Positions 17,354 to 25,521 of a stretch of DNA of 64,000 nt are shown piece by piece. Under the pieces are notes generated by a model. The model ran no database searches. It saw only the letters and a list, made by a program, of their open reading frames with translations, and had not been told where the DNA came from. The position numbers and the translations under genes were made by a program. How positions within the stretch are numbered: position 1 is the stretch's first letter; each line of letters begins with the position of its first letter. Origin of the DNA: an uncultured Prevotellaceae bacterium (GTDB lineage: Bacteria > Bacteroidota > Bacteroidia > Bacteroidales > Bacteroidaceae). The stretch spans positions 1 through 64,000 of the forward strand of contig CAMZAE010000004.1 in NCBI GenBank assembly GCA_947304115.1. The letters run 5' to 3'.

Positions 17354-18988
17354 TTACGGGGCTGGGGGCATGGGGCTGGGGGCAGGAGGATTGTCAGAAC
17401 CAATGGTATTCTCCTGCTCCTTACCCCTTGCCCCTTGCTCCTTACACAGTCTCACCCTTACGTAGCCTTTCCCGTCTTCCTTCTTAGGCTTTTGCCTTAC
17501 ATCTTCATAGATTTGGCTGAGCTTGATTTCAGCGTCTGGTGTTATCTCGTCAAGCAATTGGGCAGCAGGAGGGAAGAAAGCATTGTTGAAATCAACGACG
17601 ACCTGATGGCTGCGGTAGTTGGTGTTGAGCGTCTTGGGCTTGATGTTGAAACGTTGCAGTTCCCGTTCCTGCTCAAGTCGGAAGAGAATCTTCCAGTCGC
17701 CGTTTCGCCAGCGGTAGATGCTTTGCTTGATGTCGCCGACGAGCAAGCCTTTTCCGCCCGAGGCAAGCTTCTCGAAAAGCAGCTTCTTGAAGTTTTCCCA
17801 TTGCATCCGGCTCGTGTCCTGGAACTCGTCGATCATCACATTATTGATGAACGTGCCGATTTTCTCAAAGATAAACGGAGCATCGCTTCCCTCTATCATC
17901 TTGCTCAAGAGGGCCGGCGTGGAACTTAGTGTAAAACGCCCTGCCTCGCCTTCTATCTCGCGGGCGCGCTCGTCGATATACTCCAAAAGCCGAAGCGGAC
18001 CGAGGTGGCGCAGTGCAAGCGTGGCAGAGAGATATTCCTTCCTGCGGTCGGCATAAAGGGCATTCAGTTCTTGCAAGGCATGTTGCAACGTTTCGGCAGC
18101 AGCCAGACAATCCTGATTGTTCTTGTATGCTGCAAGGGGAAACGGCTTGTCGCCCCTAATCTGTGCCAGTGTGGTTGCCGACGGCCCGTCGCTTTTCATG
18201 GCCTTCGCCTCCATGAGGTACTTGTACAGGCTCTTCCCCTGGTTTATCTTGTCGAAAGTCAGAGGGCTGTCCTCTATTTGGCTCATCACCTTATCTACAG
18301 CTTCCCCGACGTCCTTTTCCGCCTTCTTCCTGATGGCTTGCATCTTGCCCTTGAAAGCCTTGATGACCTCTGCGTCGCTGATTCTCTTCAGTTCCTCTTC
18401 GCTGCGCCGCTGGTATTCCTCCTTGAAGAGGTTGCCTGCAAAAGCCTTGAGTGGCCCCACGATGTCCCATTTGTCGCCGCTGTCAAGCTGCTCGCGTACA
18501 TAGTCCAGCACCCAGCGCTTCACTTCCGGCTTTTCGTCCATTGTCTCAATGAGGCTGTCCACGGCACTGTCTATTACCTCATCATACGACAGCTCCACTT
18601 GCAGGTTGGCGGCAAGCCCAAGCTCGCGGGCCATGTTCCTGAGAATGCTCTGGAAGAACGAGTCGATGGTCTCCACGCGGAAACGCGAGTAGTCGTGCAG
18701 GATGGCGGTCAGTGCCTTTCCTGCCTGCAGGCGGAGACTTGCAGTCCCTCCCCCAATGGCGTCCATATAAGGCTTTGTCTCCTCCAGCCCCATCTTCAGA
18801 CCGTAGAGCGTCTCCAGTATGCGGCTCTTCATCTCGGCAGTCGCCTTGTTGGTAAAGGTGACGGCCAGCGTATGCTCAAACTCCTTTTCCGCATGAGGCT
18901 GTAAAAGCCCCATGAGGTATTCCACGGTCAAGGCGAATGTCTTTCCCGAACCAGCCGATGCCTTGTATATCGTGAGAGATTGCTCCAT
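17354..18988 (-). CDS. addA: AddA-like UvrD/Rep helicase, N-terminal part
   Basis: ATP-dependent helicase core of the AddAB pair. The Walker A loop is YKASAGSGKTFAL near residue 10, motif Ia is FTNKATAEMKSRIL, the DExx motif is MIDEFQDTSR near residue 385, motif III is GDIKQSIYRWRNGDW, and motif IV is TNYRSHQVVVDFNN. I chose the ATG at 18988 because the open extension to 19051 overlaps the promoter region and lacks family sequence. The frame ends after KEQENTIGSDNPPAPSP..., a repeat-derived tract, at a TAA exactly at the repeat boundary, and the C-terminal motifs continue in the same frame. Promoter TATCTTTG lies at 19021-19028. Confidence 0.82.
   Translation of the reverse strand: MEQSLTIYKASAGSGKTFALTVEYLMGLLQPHAEKEFEHTLAVTFTNKATAEMKSRILETLYGLKMGLEETKPYMDAIGGGTASLRLQAGKALTAILHDYSRFRVETIDSFFQSILRNMARELGLAANLQVELSYDEVIDSAVDSLIETMDEKPEVKRWVLDYVREQLDSGDKWDIVGPLKAFAGNLFKEEYQRRSEEELKRISDAEVIKAFKGKMQAIRKKAEKDVGEAVDKVMSQIEDSPLTFDKINQGKSLYKYLMEAKAMKSDGPSATTLAQIRGDKPFPLAAYKNNQDCLAAAETLQHALQELNALYADRRKEYLSATLALRHLGPLRLLEYIDERAREIEGEAGRFTLSSTPALLSKMIEGSDAPFIFEKIGTFINNVMIDEFQDTSRMQWENFKKLLFEKLASGGKGLLVGDIKQSIYRWRNGDWKILFRLEQERELQRFNIKPKTLNTNYRSHQVVVDFNNAFFPPAAQLLDEITPDAEIKLSQIYEDVRQKPKKEDGKGYVRVRLCKEQGARGKEQENTIGSDNPPAPSPMPPAP
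17357..17450 (-). repeat. Coding repeat, family B, copy 2, ending at the AddA stop
   Basis: GGGGCTGGGGGCATGGGGC followed by GGAGGATTGTC and CTTGCCCCTTGCTCC. It reads KEQENTIGSDNPPAPSPMPPAP then stop. It aligns in frame with copy 1 at 16074-16167. Confidence 0.75.
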
Positions 18989-19020
18989 CCTGCGTGCTGT
19001 CGTTCTTTTCCTTTTGCACG

Positions 19021-19028
19021 CAAAGATA
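19021..19028 (-). promoter_or_regulatory. -7 element for addA
   Basis: TATCTTTG on the minus strand, 33 bp upstream of the chosen addA start. Confidence 0.6.
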
Positions 19029-19124
19029 CACATTTCTGTCGAAACATGCAAGAGAATAAGGGGAGAATACCGCTATTCCTTTGTGCGAAAATAGTTAGAA
19101 GCGCAAAAGTTTTTTCGGAAAGAC

Positions 19125-19155
19125 TTGCACAGCAACTAATAAATAGTTACTTTTG
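19125..19155 (+). promoter_or_regulatory. Promoter of hicAB
   Basis: TTG (19125-19127) and TACTTTTG (19148-19155) are separated by 20 bp, matching Bacteroidetes promoter geometry, 25 bp before hicA. HicB-type antitoxins usually repress such promoters; no clear operator is visible. Confidence 0.55.
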
Positions 19156-19179
19156 TGGTCGTATTACATAATTAACTAA

Positions 19180-19437
19180 ATGGGGACAAAGGAAAAGCTA
19201 CGTGAACGGTTCCTGAAAATGCCTTCGGATTTCACTTTCGAGGAGATGCAGCGCCTGCTGGAAGGTTATGGCTACGAAAGGAGCGACAAGGGCAGGACAT
19301 CGGGTTCGCGCGTCATCTTTAAGAATGGCGACAAGCGTCCTATCATGCTCCACAAGCCGCATCCAGGCAATATCGTGAGGCTGTATGCCATAAAGCAAGT
19401 GATGGAGGATTTACGAGAATCGGGGTTAATTAAATAG
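19180..19437 (+). CDS. hicA: HicA-family mRNA interferase toxin
   Basis: An 85-residue protein with the small double-stranded-RNA-binding-like fold of HicA/YcfA. The N-terminal helix region has FEEMQRLLEGYGYE, followed by GRTSGSRVIFKNG and the catalytic HKPHPGN (His near residue 66). HicA cleaves mRNA when not bound by HicB. The order toxin-then-antitoxin with a 20-bp gap is the standard hicAB arrangement. The key Gly-Ser-Arg and His residues are intact, so it is probably active. Confidence 0.88.
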   Translation: MGTKEKLRERFLKMPSDFTFEEMQRLLEGYGYERSDKGRTSGSRVIFKNGDKRPIMLHKPHPGNIVRLYAIKQVMEDLRESGLIK

Positions 19438-19457
19438 GTATAAAGGAGGACTGCGAT

Positions 19458-19805
19458 ATGAACACAATGACGTACAAGGGCTATCTGGGTTCTGTGAACT
19501 ATAGTGACAAGGACCAGGTATTCTATGGAAAGATTGAGGGCATTAACGGCTTGGTTAACTTCGAGGGCGAGAGCGTCAGGGAACTGACAGAGGCTTTCCA
19601 TGAAGCCGTAGATGACTACATTGCCTATTGTGAGGAAAAAGGCCTTGTGCCTGACAAGAGTTATACAGGCGTGTTGAACGTGCGGCTCACTCCTGCCATA
19701 CATCGCCAGATTGCCCTGCTTGCCTTGCAGGAAGGTGTCTCCATCAATGCTTACATCAAGAACGCAGTGGAACACAAGGTGGAGGAAGATGCAATTGCAT
19801 GGTAA
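19458..19805 (+). CDS. hicB: HicB-family antitoxin
   Basis: A 115-residue protein. The N-terminal half has the partial RNase H-like HicB fold (YKGYLGSVNYSDKDQVFYGKI, then LVNFEGESVRELTEAFHEAVDDY). The C-terminal half is a ribbon-helix-helix-like DNA-binding segment (LNVRLTPAIHRQIALLALQEG...INAYIKNAV). It should bind and neutralise HicA and autoregulate the operon. A strong hairpin follows at 19831. Confidence 0.9.
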   Translation: MNTMTYKGYLGSVNYSDKDQVFYGKIEGINGLVNFEGESVRELTEAFHEAVDDYIAYCEEKGLVPDKSYTGVLNVRLTPAIHRQIALLALQEGVSINAYIKNAVEHKVEEDAIAW

Positions 19806-19830
19806 ATCCCTTCTGACTTGTAATACAATC

Positions 19831-19866
19831 GCGGCAGCCATTCCGAATGAACGGCTGCCGCTTTCT
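19831..19866 (+). terminator. Intrinsic terminator after hicAB
   Basis: A 9-bp GC-rich stem (GCGGCAGCC with GGCTGCCGC), then TTTCT. It lies 26 bp after hicB. Confidence 0.75.
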
Positions 19867-19946
19867 GCTTCAGTGGTTTTTGGTAAAAGGAATACTGTAC
19901 AAAGCCTCGTATTGATAATAGTTTTGAGGCATGGCCTTCGTTGGGG

Positions 19947-20939
19947 TTACTGTTTCAAATTTCCATCGATGCTTAAGGTGTAGATATCTCCATCAATGTT
20001 AACTTTAGGATGGAGATAATGCATACTCCTATTTTTATCTATTTTTATTTTTGCAGTGCTGATGCCCTCAAGTGTTAGTTCAAAGGAGTTGGTGATTTTC
20101 TTGTCAATTTTATATCGGCTTTCCGAGGGGAAGAATGGTTCGCCGTTTGATTCCACTACATTGACTAGAACTAGGTCTTTGTCAATACGGGTAATCACTA
20201 CGCTTATGTTGTCATATGATTCTATAATTTCCTTCCCTTTCATAAGTTTGCCAACTCCTATGTAGGTCCCTTTCAGTTGTGAGCCGTAATCTTTTAATGT
20301 TTTGTTTGAACGCTGTCCTATTTTCTTTGAACTTATAGTCGAACTGTCTGGTGCCACAACTACAGGTATATCCTGAACAGTTTTTTCGCGTATAGGACTC
20401 TTTGAAACCAATTGTGGGTGAGAAATAGGTAAGTCGTTATTTAACTTTTGATTGGTGAGAAGTTTGTATTGGTTCTTTTGATTCCTTTGGCCTGACCTGA
20501 AATGCGCAGGTAATCCCATTCCCATACCACCTCCTAACAGACCGCAAGTTAGAAGCCAAGCTGGCGTGGCAATATCCTCATCACCTCCTGCTAATGCAGC
20601 AGTTGCAACTATTAGTCCAACAGTCGCACCACCTAGCATACCCCAGCCTAGCCACTCCTGAGCCCGCGTTCCGACATAACTTTTGTACTTATAGTCAAGA
20701 GCAAAGGGAACATACTCTATAGAACCTGGCTGATTGCTCAACAGAAAGGCATAAAACTCATCGTCTGATATTGTGACCATCGCCTTGCCTTGATTATCGG
20801 CAACGGCAACAATTACATGGTCGGGTGTCAGTATCTTTGTGCCAGGCGCAGCATCAACTATAAATTTACTTGAAGTAGAACATGAGGACAGAAACAACAC
20901 CATGACAAGCGTGGCAATTGTGTTATTAAGATATTTCAT
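19947..20939 (-). CDS. Lipoprotein of unknown function
   Basis: I do not recognise the family. A signal peptide and lipobox (LFLSSCSTS, Cys about residue 20) mark a lipoprotein of 330 residues. A glycine-rich, possibly membrane-associated stretch (GWGMLGGATVGLIVATAALAG, then GLLGGGMGMGLPA) lies at about residues 98-145. The C-terminal half reads as beta strands (GTYIGVGKLMKGKEII, KIDKNRSMHYLHPKV). It is 12 bp downstream of another lipoprotein with a similar glycine-rich middle, so the two are probably an envelope pair. This region is more AT-rich than its neighbours. Confidence 0.65.
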   Translation of the reverse strand: MKYLNNTIATLVMVLFLSSCSTSSKFIVDAAPGTKILTPDHVIVAVADNQGKAMVTISDDEFYAFLLSNQPGSIEYVPFALDYKYKSYVGTRAQEWLGWGMLGGATVGLIVATAALAGGDEDIATPAWLLTCGLLGGGMGMGLPAHFRSGQRNQKNQYKLLTNQKLNNDLPISHPQLVSKSPIREKTVQDIPVVVAPDSSTISSKKIGQRSNKTLKDYGSQLKGTYIGVGKLMKGKEIIESYDNISVVITRIDKDLVLVNVVESNGEPFFPSESRYKIDKKITNSFELTLEGISTAKIKIDKNRSMHYLHPKVNIDGDIYTLSIDGNLKQ

Positions 20940-20951
20940 AGTTTTACAATT

Positions 20952-21806
20952 TTATTGGTAATCAATAATGAATCCATTGGAAATGTTGTCGTGATAGTTC
21001 ATATTATCTATAGAGTATAATAACCAGCAGGGTTCGTGGATAGCATCAGGTTTGTTAGAAAGTATTGATCGTAATGCTTCGTTAATTTTGCCGTGACTTT
21101 TGACTGGACTGACAATTGTTGAGTTAACGAAAAATGGAGTAATGAGTTTTTGAAAGCTCTTCCCATCATCTAAAGAATAGGAAATACAGATGCTAAACTT
21201 ACATGCTGAGTTGTCTGCTGTATACGATGCAAGGTTTTTTTCCATGTAATTCAAATAAGCTCGACCAACGCCTATTATATGAAATTCCTTGGACATTATG
21301 CCATGACTTTTTGGGGCTAAAGATATTTGAGGCTGGTCAGCAAACTGGACTGTATTTGTGGTTGCACTTCCAGTTGTGTTAGATTCGCTTACATTTATTC
21401 CGTTAAGTATCCCACCCAAAATACCACCAATACCTAATGCACCGCCAATGGCACCTAAATTAACAGAAACACCATCAGTAGTAGAAGAAAAACTTGTGTT
21501 GGATGTGGTACGTATTGTAGGATCGTAATACGAGGTTGATTTTCCGTCAGAATTAACAAAAAAAGACTTTGTCTGGTCGATTACCATTATTTCATCTGAG
21601 AGGTTTCTAACCACAGCAATTATAGCACCATCACTATTAATGGAGTAGCCAACAGCAATTTTTGCATCATTAGGAATGCTTGCCTTATATTCAACAGCGC
21701 GTACGGACTGATAGGCAACCGCTGTGGTATTGAGCTTTGAAGAAGCACATGAAAGCAGAGACAGCACTCCGATAAATAACATGAATAGTTTATAAAAGTT
21801 TTTCAT
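20952..21806 (-). CDS. Lipoprotein of unknown function with glycine-rich segment
   Basis: A 284-residue lipoprotein (signal plus lipobox LLSCASS). I placed the start at the ATG at 21806, directly before MKNFYKLFMLFIGV. The open extension to 21908 comes from the unusual upstream element and breaks the signal peptide. A glycine-rich run (LGAIGGALGIGGILGGILNGI) lies at about residues 115-137, with beta-rich sequence around it. The family and function are not recognised. It precedes a second lipoprotein by 12 bp. Confidence 0.65.
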   Translation of the reverse strand: MKNFYKLFMLFIGVLSLLSCASSKLNTTAVAYQSVRAVEYKASIPNDAKIAVGYSINSDGAIIAVVRNLSDEIMVIDQTKSFFVNSDGKSTSYYDPTIRTTSNTSFSSTTDGVSVNLGAIGGALGIGGILGGILNGINVSESNTTGSATTNTVQFADQPQISLAPKSHGIMSKEFHIIGVGRAYLNYMEKNLASYTADNSACKFSICISYSLDDGKSFQKLITPFFVNSTIVSPVKSHGKINEALRSILSNKPDAIHEPCWLLYSIDNMNYHDNISNGFIIDYQ

Positions 21807-21811
21807 TTTGA

Positions 21812-22092
21812 TAACATAATACGAAAAAGGCGTGAAACCATTCGAGACTTGTATCCTTTCTTGGCTACCGGCAAGTGGCCATATCCCTACAAGTACACAA
21901 TAGTTCACGCTCAGGCGTGAACTTTCACTCTACTTGTTCTCGGGATGAATAATTGCCGGTATTCAGAAAGGGAGAACAAGAGCAGAAAGCTCAGGTTATC
22001 GATAAGACTTCGAACGGGACTTCAGCGCACTTCTCCGTTAGTGAATAATTAGAGTTAGTGAATTGATTGTTTGTCCCTTAGGGGCGTCGCAC
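21812..22092 (-). mobile_element. Possible remnant of a group II intron (5' part), tentative
   Basis: The minus strand from 22092 reads GTGCGACGCCCCTAAGGG, resembling the GUGCGAC 5' end of bacterial group II introns. It is followed by several complementary arms (CTTGTTCTC/GAGAACAAG, AGTTCACGC/GCGTGAACT) and words such as GATATGGCC and AAAGGATA that also occur in such introns. No reverse transcriptase gene or 3' domain V was found. It lies between the lipoprotein start and the panB region. It may instead be an unrelated structured leader. Confidence 0.3.
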
Positions 22093-22375
22093 CTGGTACG
22101 TCGTTATCCCAGTCTATTCGTTGCTATGGCATAATATAGGTAGTTTTAATGTGGTGATTATTCGTGTTCATACTATTTGCATGGCAAAGATAGTGAAAAA
22201 ATGGGAAATAGGGAGTGACTATAGGTGAAAAAATCGAAATGAAAATGAAAAATGCGATTTTGACATGGATTGACAAGATTTTCGTGCCTCAGTTTCTTCC
22301 TACTTTTGTTTTTGAATGCAGAGAGAAATAGCTTCCTCCACGATAAGAAACCAGTCACGGCATTGAGAATTCTTT

Positions 22376-22459
22376 ATTTTGCGTCGTAAATTGTACGTTT
22401 TACGTCGTAACTTGTACATTTCACGACGTAATTTGTACAATTTACGACGCAAATTGAAG
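22376..22459. repeat. 21-bp tandem repeat, four units
   Basis: Four exact 21-bp units (22376, 22397, 22418, 22439) built on CGTCGTAANTTGTAC, the later ones partly inverted, so the array is also a long palindrome. Because 21 is divisible by three, one frame reads as a heptad (LRRKLYK, LRREMYK, LRRKTYN). I see no gene there. Confidence 0.8.
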
Positions 22460-22567
22460 AACTCTGTACGTTGCGTGGGATTTCTCTCGGTGCGCCAGGA
22501 CAATTGGCTTTTTGTGGAAGAAGAAAAGAAATTGGGGATTGTGAATTAAGATATGAGAATAAATTCG

Positions 22568-22575
22568 TACCTTTG
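22568..22575 (+). promoter_or_regulatory. -7 element for panB
   Basis: TACCTTTG, 53 bp before the panB start. The leader between them is made of AAATTG/AAATCG word repeats. Confidence 0.6.
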
Positions 22576-22581
22576 TACGCT

Positions 22582-22626
22582 CAAATTGCAAATCGTGAAT
22601 CGTAAATTGTCAAATTGCAAATTAAG
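22582..22626 (+). repeat. AAATTG-word repeat in the panB leader
   Basis: AAATTGCAAATCGTGAATCG and continuing words. It is one of five related tracts (also about 26236, 31425, 37733, 45861), all lying directly before or over a start codon. Confidence 0.65.
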
Positions 22627-22628
22627 AT

Positions 22629-23447
22629 ATGGGAGGATATTTAGTTAGTGATACACGAAAGGTGACGACTCACCGCCTCATCGAAATGAAGGAGCAGGGA
22701 CAGCAGATTGCCATGCTCACGTCTTACGACTATACGATGGCGCAGCTTGTTGACGGGGCTGGCATCGACATCATTCTTGTGGGCGACAGTGCCAGCAACG
22801 TGATGGCTGGCAACATGACGACGCTGCCCATCACCCTGGACCAGATGATTTACCATGCCAGCAGTGTGGTTCGCGGCGTAAAACGTGCTCTTGTGGTGTG
22901 CGACATGCCCTTCGGCACCTATCAGGTCAATCCGACGGAGGGTGTGAAGAACGCCATCCGCATCATGCAGGAGAGCGGTTGCGACGCCCTCAAGCTTGAG
23001 GGTGGGGTGGAGATACAGGACACGATTCGTGCCATCCTCGATGCCGGCATACCGGTCATGGGGCACCTTGGCCTTACGCCGCAAAGCATCAACAAGTTCG
23101 GCACCTACGCCGTCCGTGCGAAGGAAGAAGCCGAAGCGGAAAAACTCCTCAGCGATGCCAAGCTGCTCAGCGAGATGGGTTGCTTTGCCATCGTGCTTGA
23201 GAAGATACCGGCAGCATTGACGAAGAAGGTCTGCGAACTGGTGAAAGTGCCTGTCATCGGAATCGGTGCAGGCCAGGCCGACGGTCAGGTGCTGGTTGTC
23301 CACGACATGCTGGGCATGACGAAAGGTTTCTCTCCCAAGTTCCTGCGCCGCTATGCCGACCTCTCCACCGTCATCACCGATGCTGTGGGCCAGTACATCA
23401 CCGATGTCAAGGCCGGTGACTTCCCCAATGAGGGAGAGTCGTATTAA
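22629..23447 (+). CDS. panB: 3-methyl-2-oxobutanoate hydroxymethyltransferase
   Basis: Makes ketopantoate from alpha-ketoisovalerate and methylene-tetrahydrofolate, the first step of pantothenate/CoA synthesis, in the cytosol. At 272 residues it has normal length. Motifs seen are [29 protein letters not shown] near residue 55 (Mg and substrate), CDMPFGTYQ near 96, KLEGG near 122 and VIGIGAG near 210. The start lies directly after a word-repeat tract. It converges with the next minus-strand gene, overlapping by 4 bp, and no other pan genes are adjacent. Confidence 0.95.
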   Translation: MGGYLVSDTRKVTTHRLIEMKEQGQQIAMLTSYDYTMAQLVDGAGIDIILVGDSASNVMAGNMTTLPITLDQMIYHASSVVRGVKRALVVCDMPFGTYQVNPTEGVKNAIRIMQESGCDALKLEGGVEIQDTIRAILDAGIPVMGHLGLTPQSINKFGTYAVRAKEEAEAEKLLSDAKLLSEMGCFAIVLEKIPAALTKKVCELVKVPVIGIGAGQADGQVLVVHDMLGMTKGFSPKFLRRYADLSTVITDAVGQYITDVKAGDFPNEGESY

Positions 23448-24112
23448 AGAAGTCTCAGTATCTGCTTTTCGGTCGCCTCGGGCAGAATCTTCTGGAACTG
23501 GCCGAAGAGTCTTTGGAAGGACTCTTCTGGAGGACAGTCTTTCTGGCAGGCGGCCTTGCCGTAAAGTGCTTCGGGAGTGTTCAGCAGCGACCAGCCCCAG
23601 CCATATTCCCTGTTGTGCTTGTCGCGCGGATACACGAAGTCTTCGGTGACGACGTATGTTGCCATCTCCAAACGAGTGATATAGCCGTCGAACTTCGACC
23701 GCATACCTTTCCCGTTGAAGCCGCAGGCCGCCCTCAACTCTCTGGTGATGAGGCTGCCGCTCATCTTTAGCGTGTCGAGAATGATGCCTTCGATGGCGTC
23801 GGCAGAGGGGTAGGGGATTTTGTTTCTCCGATAGTTGCAGAAGTCGCCCCACCATCGTTTGCTGATGAAGCCTGCCTTCCCCCTGAAGAACTTCCCGTAG
23901 AGGCACGGCATCTCGGTCACAATCTGACCTTTCCACTTCCACAACGGCCAGTCCCAACCGCCATCGGGGAACACGACATAGCGACAATCCTCATCTACTA
24001 TGTCTTCTGCGGAATAGCCTGGAATGCCGCTGTCGAGCAGTGGCAGGAAGCCAATATCATCAATAAGCTCCATCGCTTCTGCGACGGAGCTTACACGCGG
24101 GAACTTATTCAC
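23444..24112 (-). CDS. AlkZ-related winged-helix protein
   Basis: A 222-residue protein of a family named for distant similarity to the AlkZ/YcaQ crosslink DNA glycosylases. Typical features are [17 protein letters not shown], a WPLWKWKG core near residue 57, [13 protein letters not shown], and a C-terminal [17 protein letters not shown]. It is too short to be a full AlkZ and I do not see the glycosylase QxQ catalytic motif. It begins with a GTG that overlaps the rubredoxin stop (TAGTG), so the two are translationally coupled. Confidence 0.65.
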   Translation of the reverse strand: MNKFPRVSSVAEAMELIDDIGFLPLLDSGIPGYSAEDIVDEDCRYVVFPDGGWDWPLWKWKGQIVTEMPCLYGKFFRGKAGFISKRWWGDFCNYRRNKIPYPSADAIEGIILDTLKMSGSLITRELRAACGFNGKGMRSKFDGYITRLEMATYVVTEDFVYPRDKHNREYGWGWSLLNTPEALYGKAACQKDCPPEESFQRLFGQFQKILPEATEKQILRLL

Positions 24113-24270
24113 TATTCAGCGGCGAACTGGTCTTTGCCGACGCCGCAGAGCGGACATTCGAAGTCTTCGGGAACTTCTTCCCAAGGTGTGCCGGGGGCAA
24201 TGCCCTTTTCGGGTACTCCAACTTCGGGATCGTATTCCCATCCGCATACTTCACAAACGTACTTTGCCAT
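24112..24270 (-). CDS. Rubredoxin
   Basis: A small one-iron electron carrier of 52 residues. The two metal knuckles [11 protein letters not shown] (residues 4-14) and [13 protein letters not shown] (37-49) supply the four Cys ligands, and the length is typical. Rubredoxins in anaerobes feed electrons to peroxide- or oxygen-reducing enzymes. It lies 27 bp after the ROK kinase gene and its stop overlaps the AlkZ-related gene's GTG, so the three form one minus-strand operon. Confidence 0.95.
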   Translation of the reverse strand: MAKYVCEVCGWEYDPEVGVPEKGIAPGTPWEEVPEDFECPLCGVGKDQFAAE

Positions 24271-24297
24271 AATCGTAAAAGTTTTTAAGAGGTTATT

Positions 24298-25269
24298 TTA
24301 TTCTTCCCAGCCGAGGGCGCTTGCACCGAGCACGGCTGCGTTGGCGTTCATCAGACCGGAAACGAGGAACTTGGCCTTACCCTTGAAAATCTTGAGCACC
24401 TGCTTGTTGTAGGCTTCTTCGATGGGCTTCATAATCAGGTCGCCAGCCTTGCAGAGGCCGCCGAAGAAGATGAAGGCTTCGGGGCTGGAGAAGGCTGCGA
24501 AGTCGGCACAAGCCTCGCCCAGCATCTTGCCGGTGAACTGGAAAATCTCGTTGGCAACCTCGTCGCCCTTGCCTGCTGCAATGCTGACATCGAGAGACTC
24601 AATGTCCTCAGCGGGCTTCTCGCGAAGCAGAGAGGGACGGTCGGTAGTGGCGAGAATCTCGCGGGCCGTGCGGGCCACACCTGTGGCGGAGCAGTAAGCC
24701 TCCAGACAGCCAGTGCGTCCGCAACCGCAACTGCGGCCTTTCTCTGTGCGGTCTATGATGACATGGCCCAGTTCGCCTGCGAAGCCGTCACTGCCATAGA
24801 CAATCTGTCCGTTGATGACGATGCCGCTGCCCACGCCGGTGCCAAGGGTGATGACGATGAAGTTCTTCATGCCACGGGCTGCGCCGTATGCCATCTCGCC
24901 CATTGCGGCTGCATTGGCATCGTTGGTCAACTTCACGGGAATGCCTGTGGCCTTGTTGAACATCTCGGCAAGAGGAACGATGCCTTCGTGCGCCCAGGGA
25001 AGATTGGGGGCGAACTCGATGGTGCCGTTGTAGTAATTGCCGTTGGGGGCACCGATGCCCATGCCCTGCACCTGGTCGGCACCGCCAATCTGCTCCAGCA
25101 GGGGCTTCAGACAAGCCACACCAGCCTCCACAAAAGCATCAGCGGTCTTGTAATGCTGCGTCTTGATGCTGTTCTCTGCAACAATCTCGCCACGTGCGTT
25201 AACGACTCCAAACACGGTGTTGGTACCACCCAGGTCCACACCAATCACATAGGGTTTAACTTTGTCCAT
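24298..25269 (-). CDS. ROK-family sugar kinase (glucokinase type)
   Basis: Phosphorylates a hexose, probably glucose, in the cytosol. The 323-residue protein has the ATP loop GVDLGGTNTVFGVV at residue 10, the substrate motif NDANAAAMGE near 125, a second ATP motif TLGTGVGSGI near 148, and the ROK zinc site CGCGRTGCLEAYCS near 193. There is no N-terminal helix-turn-helix, which excludes a ROK repressor. It heads a three-gene operon with rubredoxin and the AlkZ-related gene. The promoter TATCTTTG at 25342 lies inside a repeat cluster. Confidence 0.9.
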   Translation of the reverse strand: MDKVKPYVIGVDLGGTNTVFGVVNARGEIVAENSIKTQHYKTADAFVEAGVACLKPLLEQIGGADQVQGMGIGAPNGNYYNGTIEFAPNLPWAHEGIVPLAEMFNKATGIPVKLTNDANAAAMGEMAYGAARGMKNFIVITLGTGVGSGIVINGQIVYGSDGFAGELGHVIIDRTEKGRSCGCGRTGCLEAYCSATGVARTAREILATTDRPSLLREKPAEDIESLDVSIAAGKGDEVANEIFQFTGKMLGEACADFAAFSSPEAFIFFGGLCKAGDLIMKPIEEAYNKQVLKIFKGKAKFLVSGLMNANAAVLGASALGWEE

Positions 25270-25341
25270 AATGATATATAATTAAGAGTTAAGAGTTAAG
25301 AGTTAAGAGTTAAGAATTAAGAGTTAAGAGTTATTTCTGTA

Positions 25342-25349
25342 CAAAGATA
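25342..25349 (-). promoter_or_regulatory. -7 element for the ROK kinase operon
   Basis: TATCTTTG on the minus strand, about 72 bp before the kinase start, embedded in repeats. Confidence 0.6.
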
Positions 25350-25443
25350 AGAAAAAGATTAGAGATTAGAGATTAGAGGTTAGGATTTTTTTCCTTAATA
25401 AGTATTTTTCTTAACTCTTAACTCTTAATTCTTAAATTCTTCG

Positions 25444-25451
25444 TACCTTTG
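25444..25451 (+). promoter_or_regulatory. -7 element for the LysE-family gene
   Basis: TACCTTTG, 70 bp before the GTG start. A short frame beginning at ATG 25463 is cut off by a stop inside the CTTAACT repeats. Confidence 0.6.
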
Positions 25452-25521
25452 CACCCGAATTTATGAAAAGAACAGACCAAAGCATTCTTAACTCTTAACT
25501 CTTAACTCTTAACTCGGAAAA

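Larger units (their letters stand above)
25270..25517. repeat. Low-complexity repeat cluster between divergent genes
   Basis: It holds seven to eight copies of AGAGTTA on one side, GATTAGA words in the middle (25358-25386) and CTTAACT words on the other side (about 25407-25440 and 25486-25515), so the two ends are roughly inverted. Two -7 promoter elements of opposite direction lie within it. Confidence 0.75.

Noticed and set aside
15623-18988. Frameshift between the two halves of the AddA-like gene
   Set aside because: The distance between the two frames is a multiple of three; only a single TAA separates them.
22300-22503. Minus-strand small gene encoding LRRK heptads
   Set aside because: The reading frame is produced by the 21-bp tandem repeat; there is no promoter-to-start arrangement or family match.
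25463-25498. Short leader peptide before the LysE-family gene
   Set aside because: The ATG frame is only 11 codons, ends in the CTTAACT repeat and shows no regulatory codon run.
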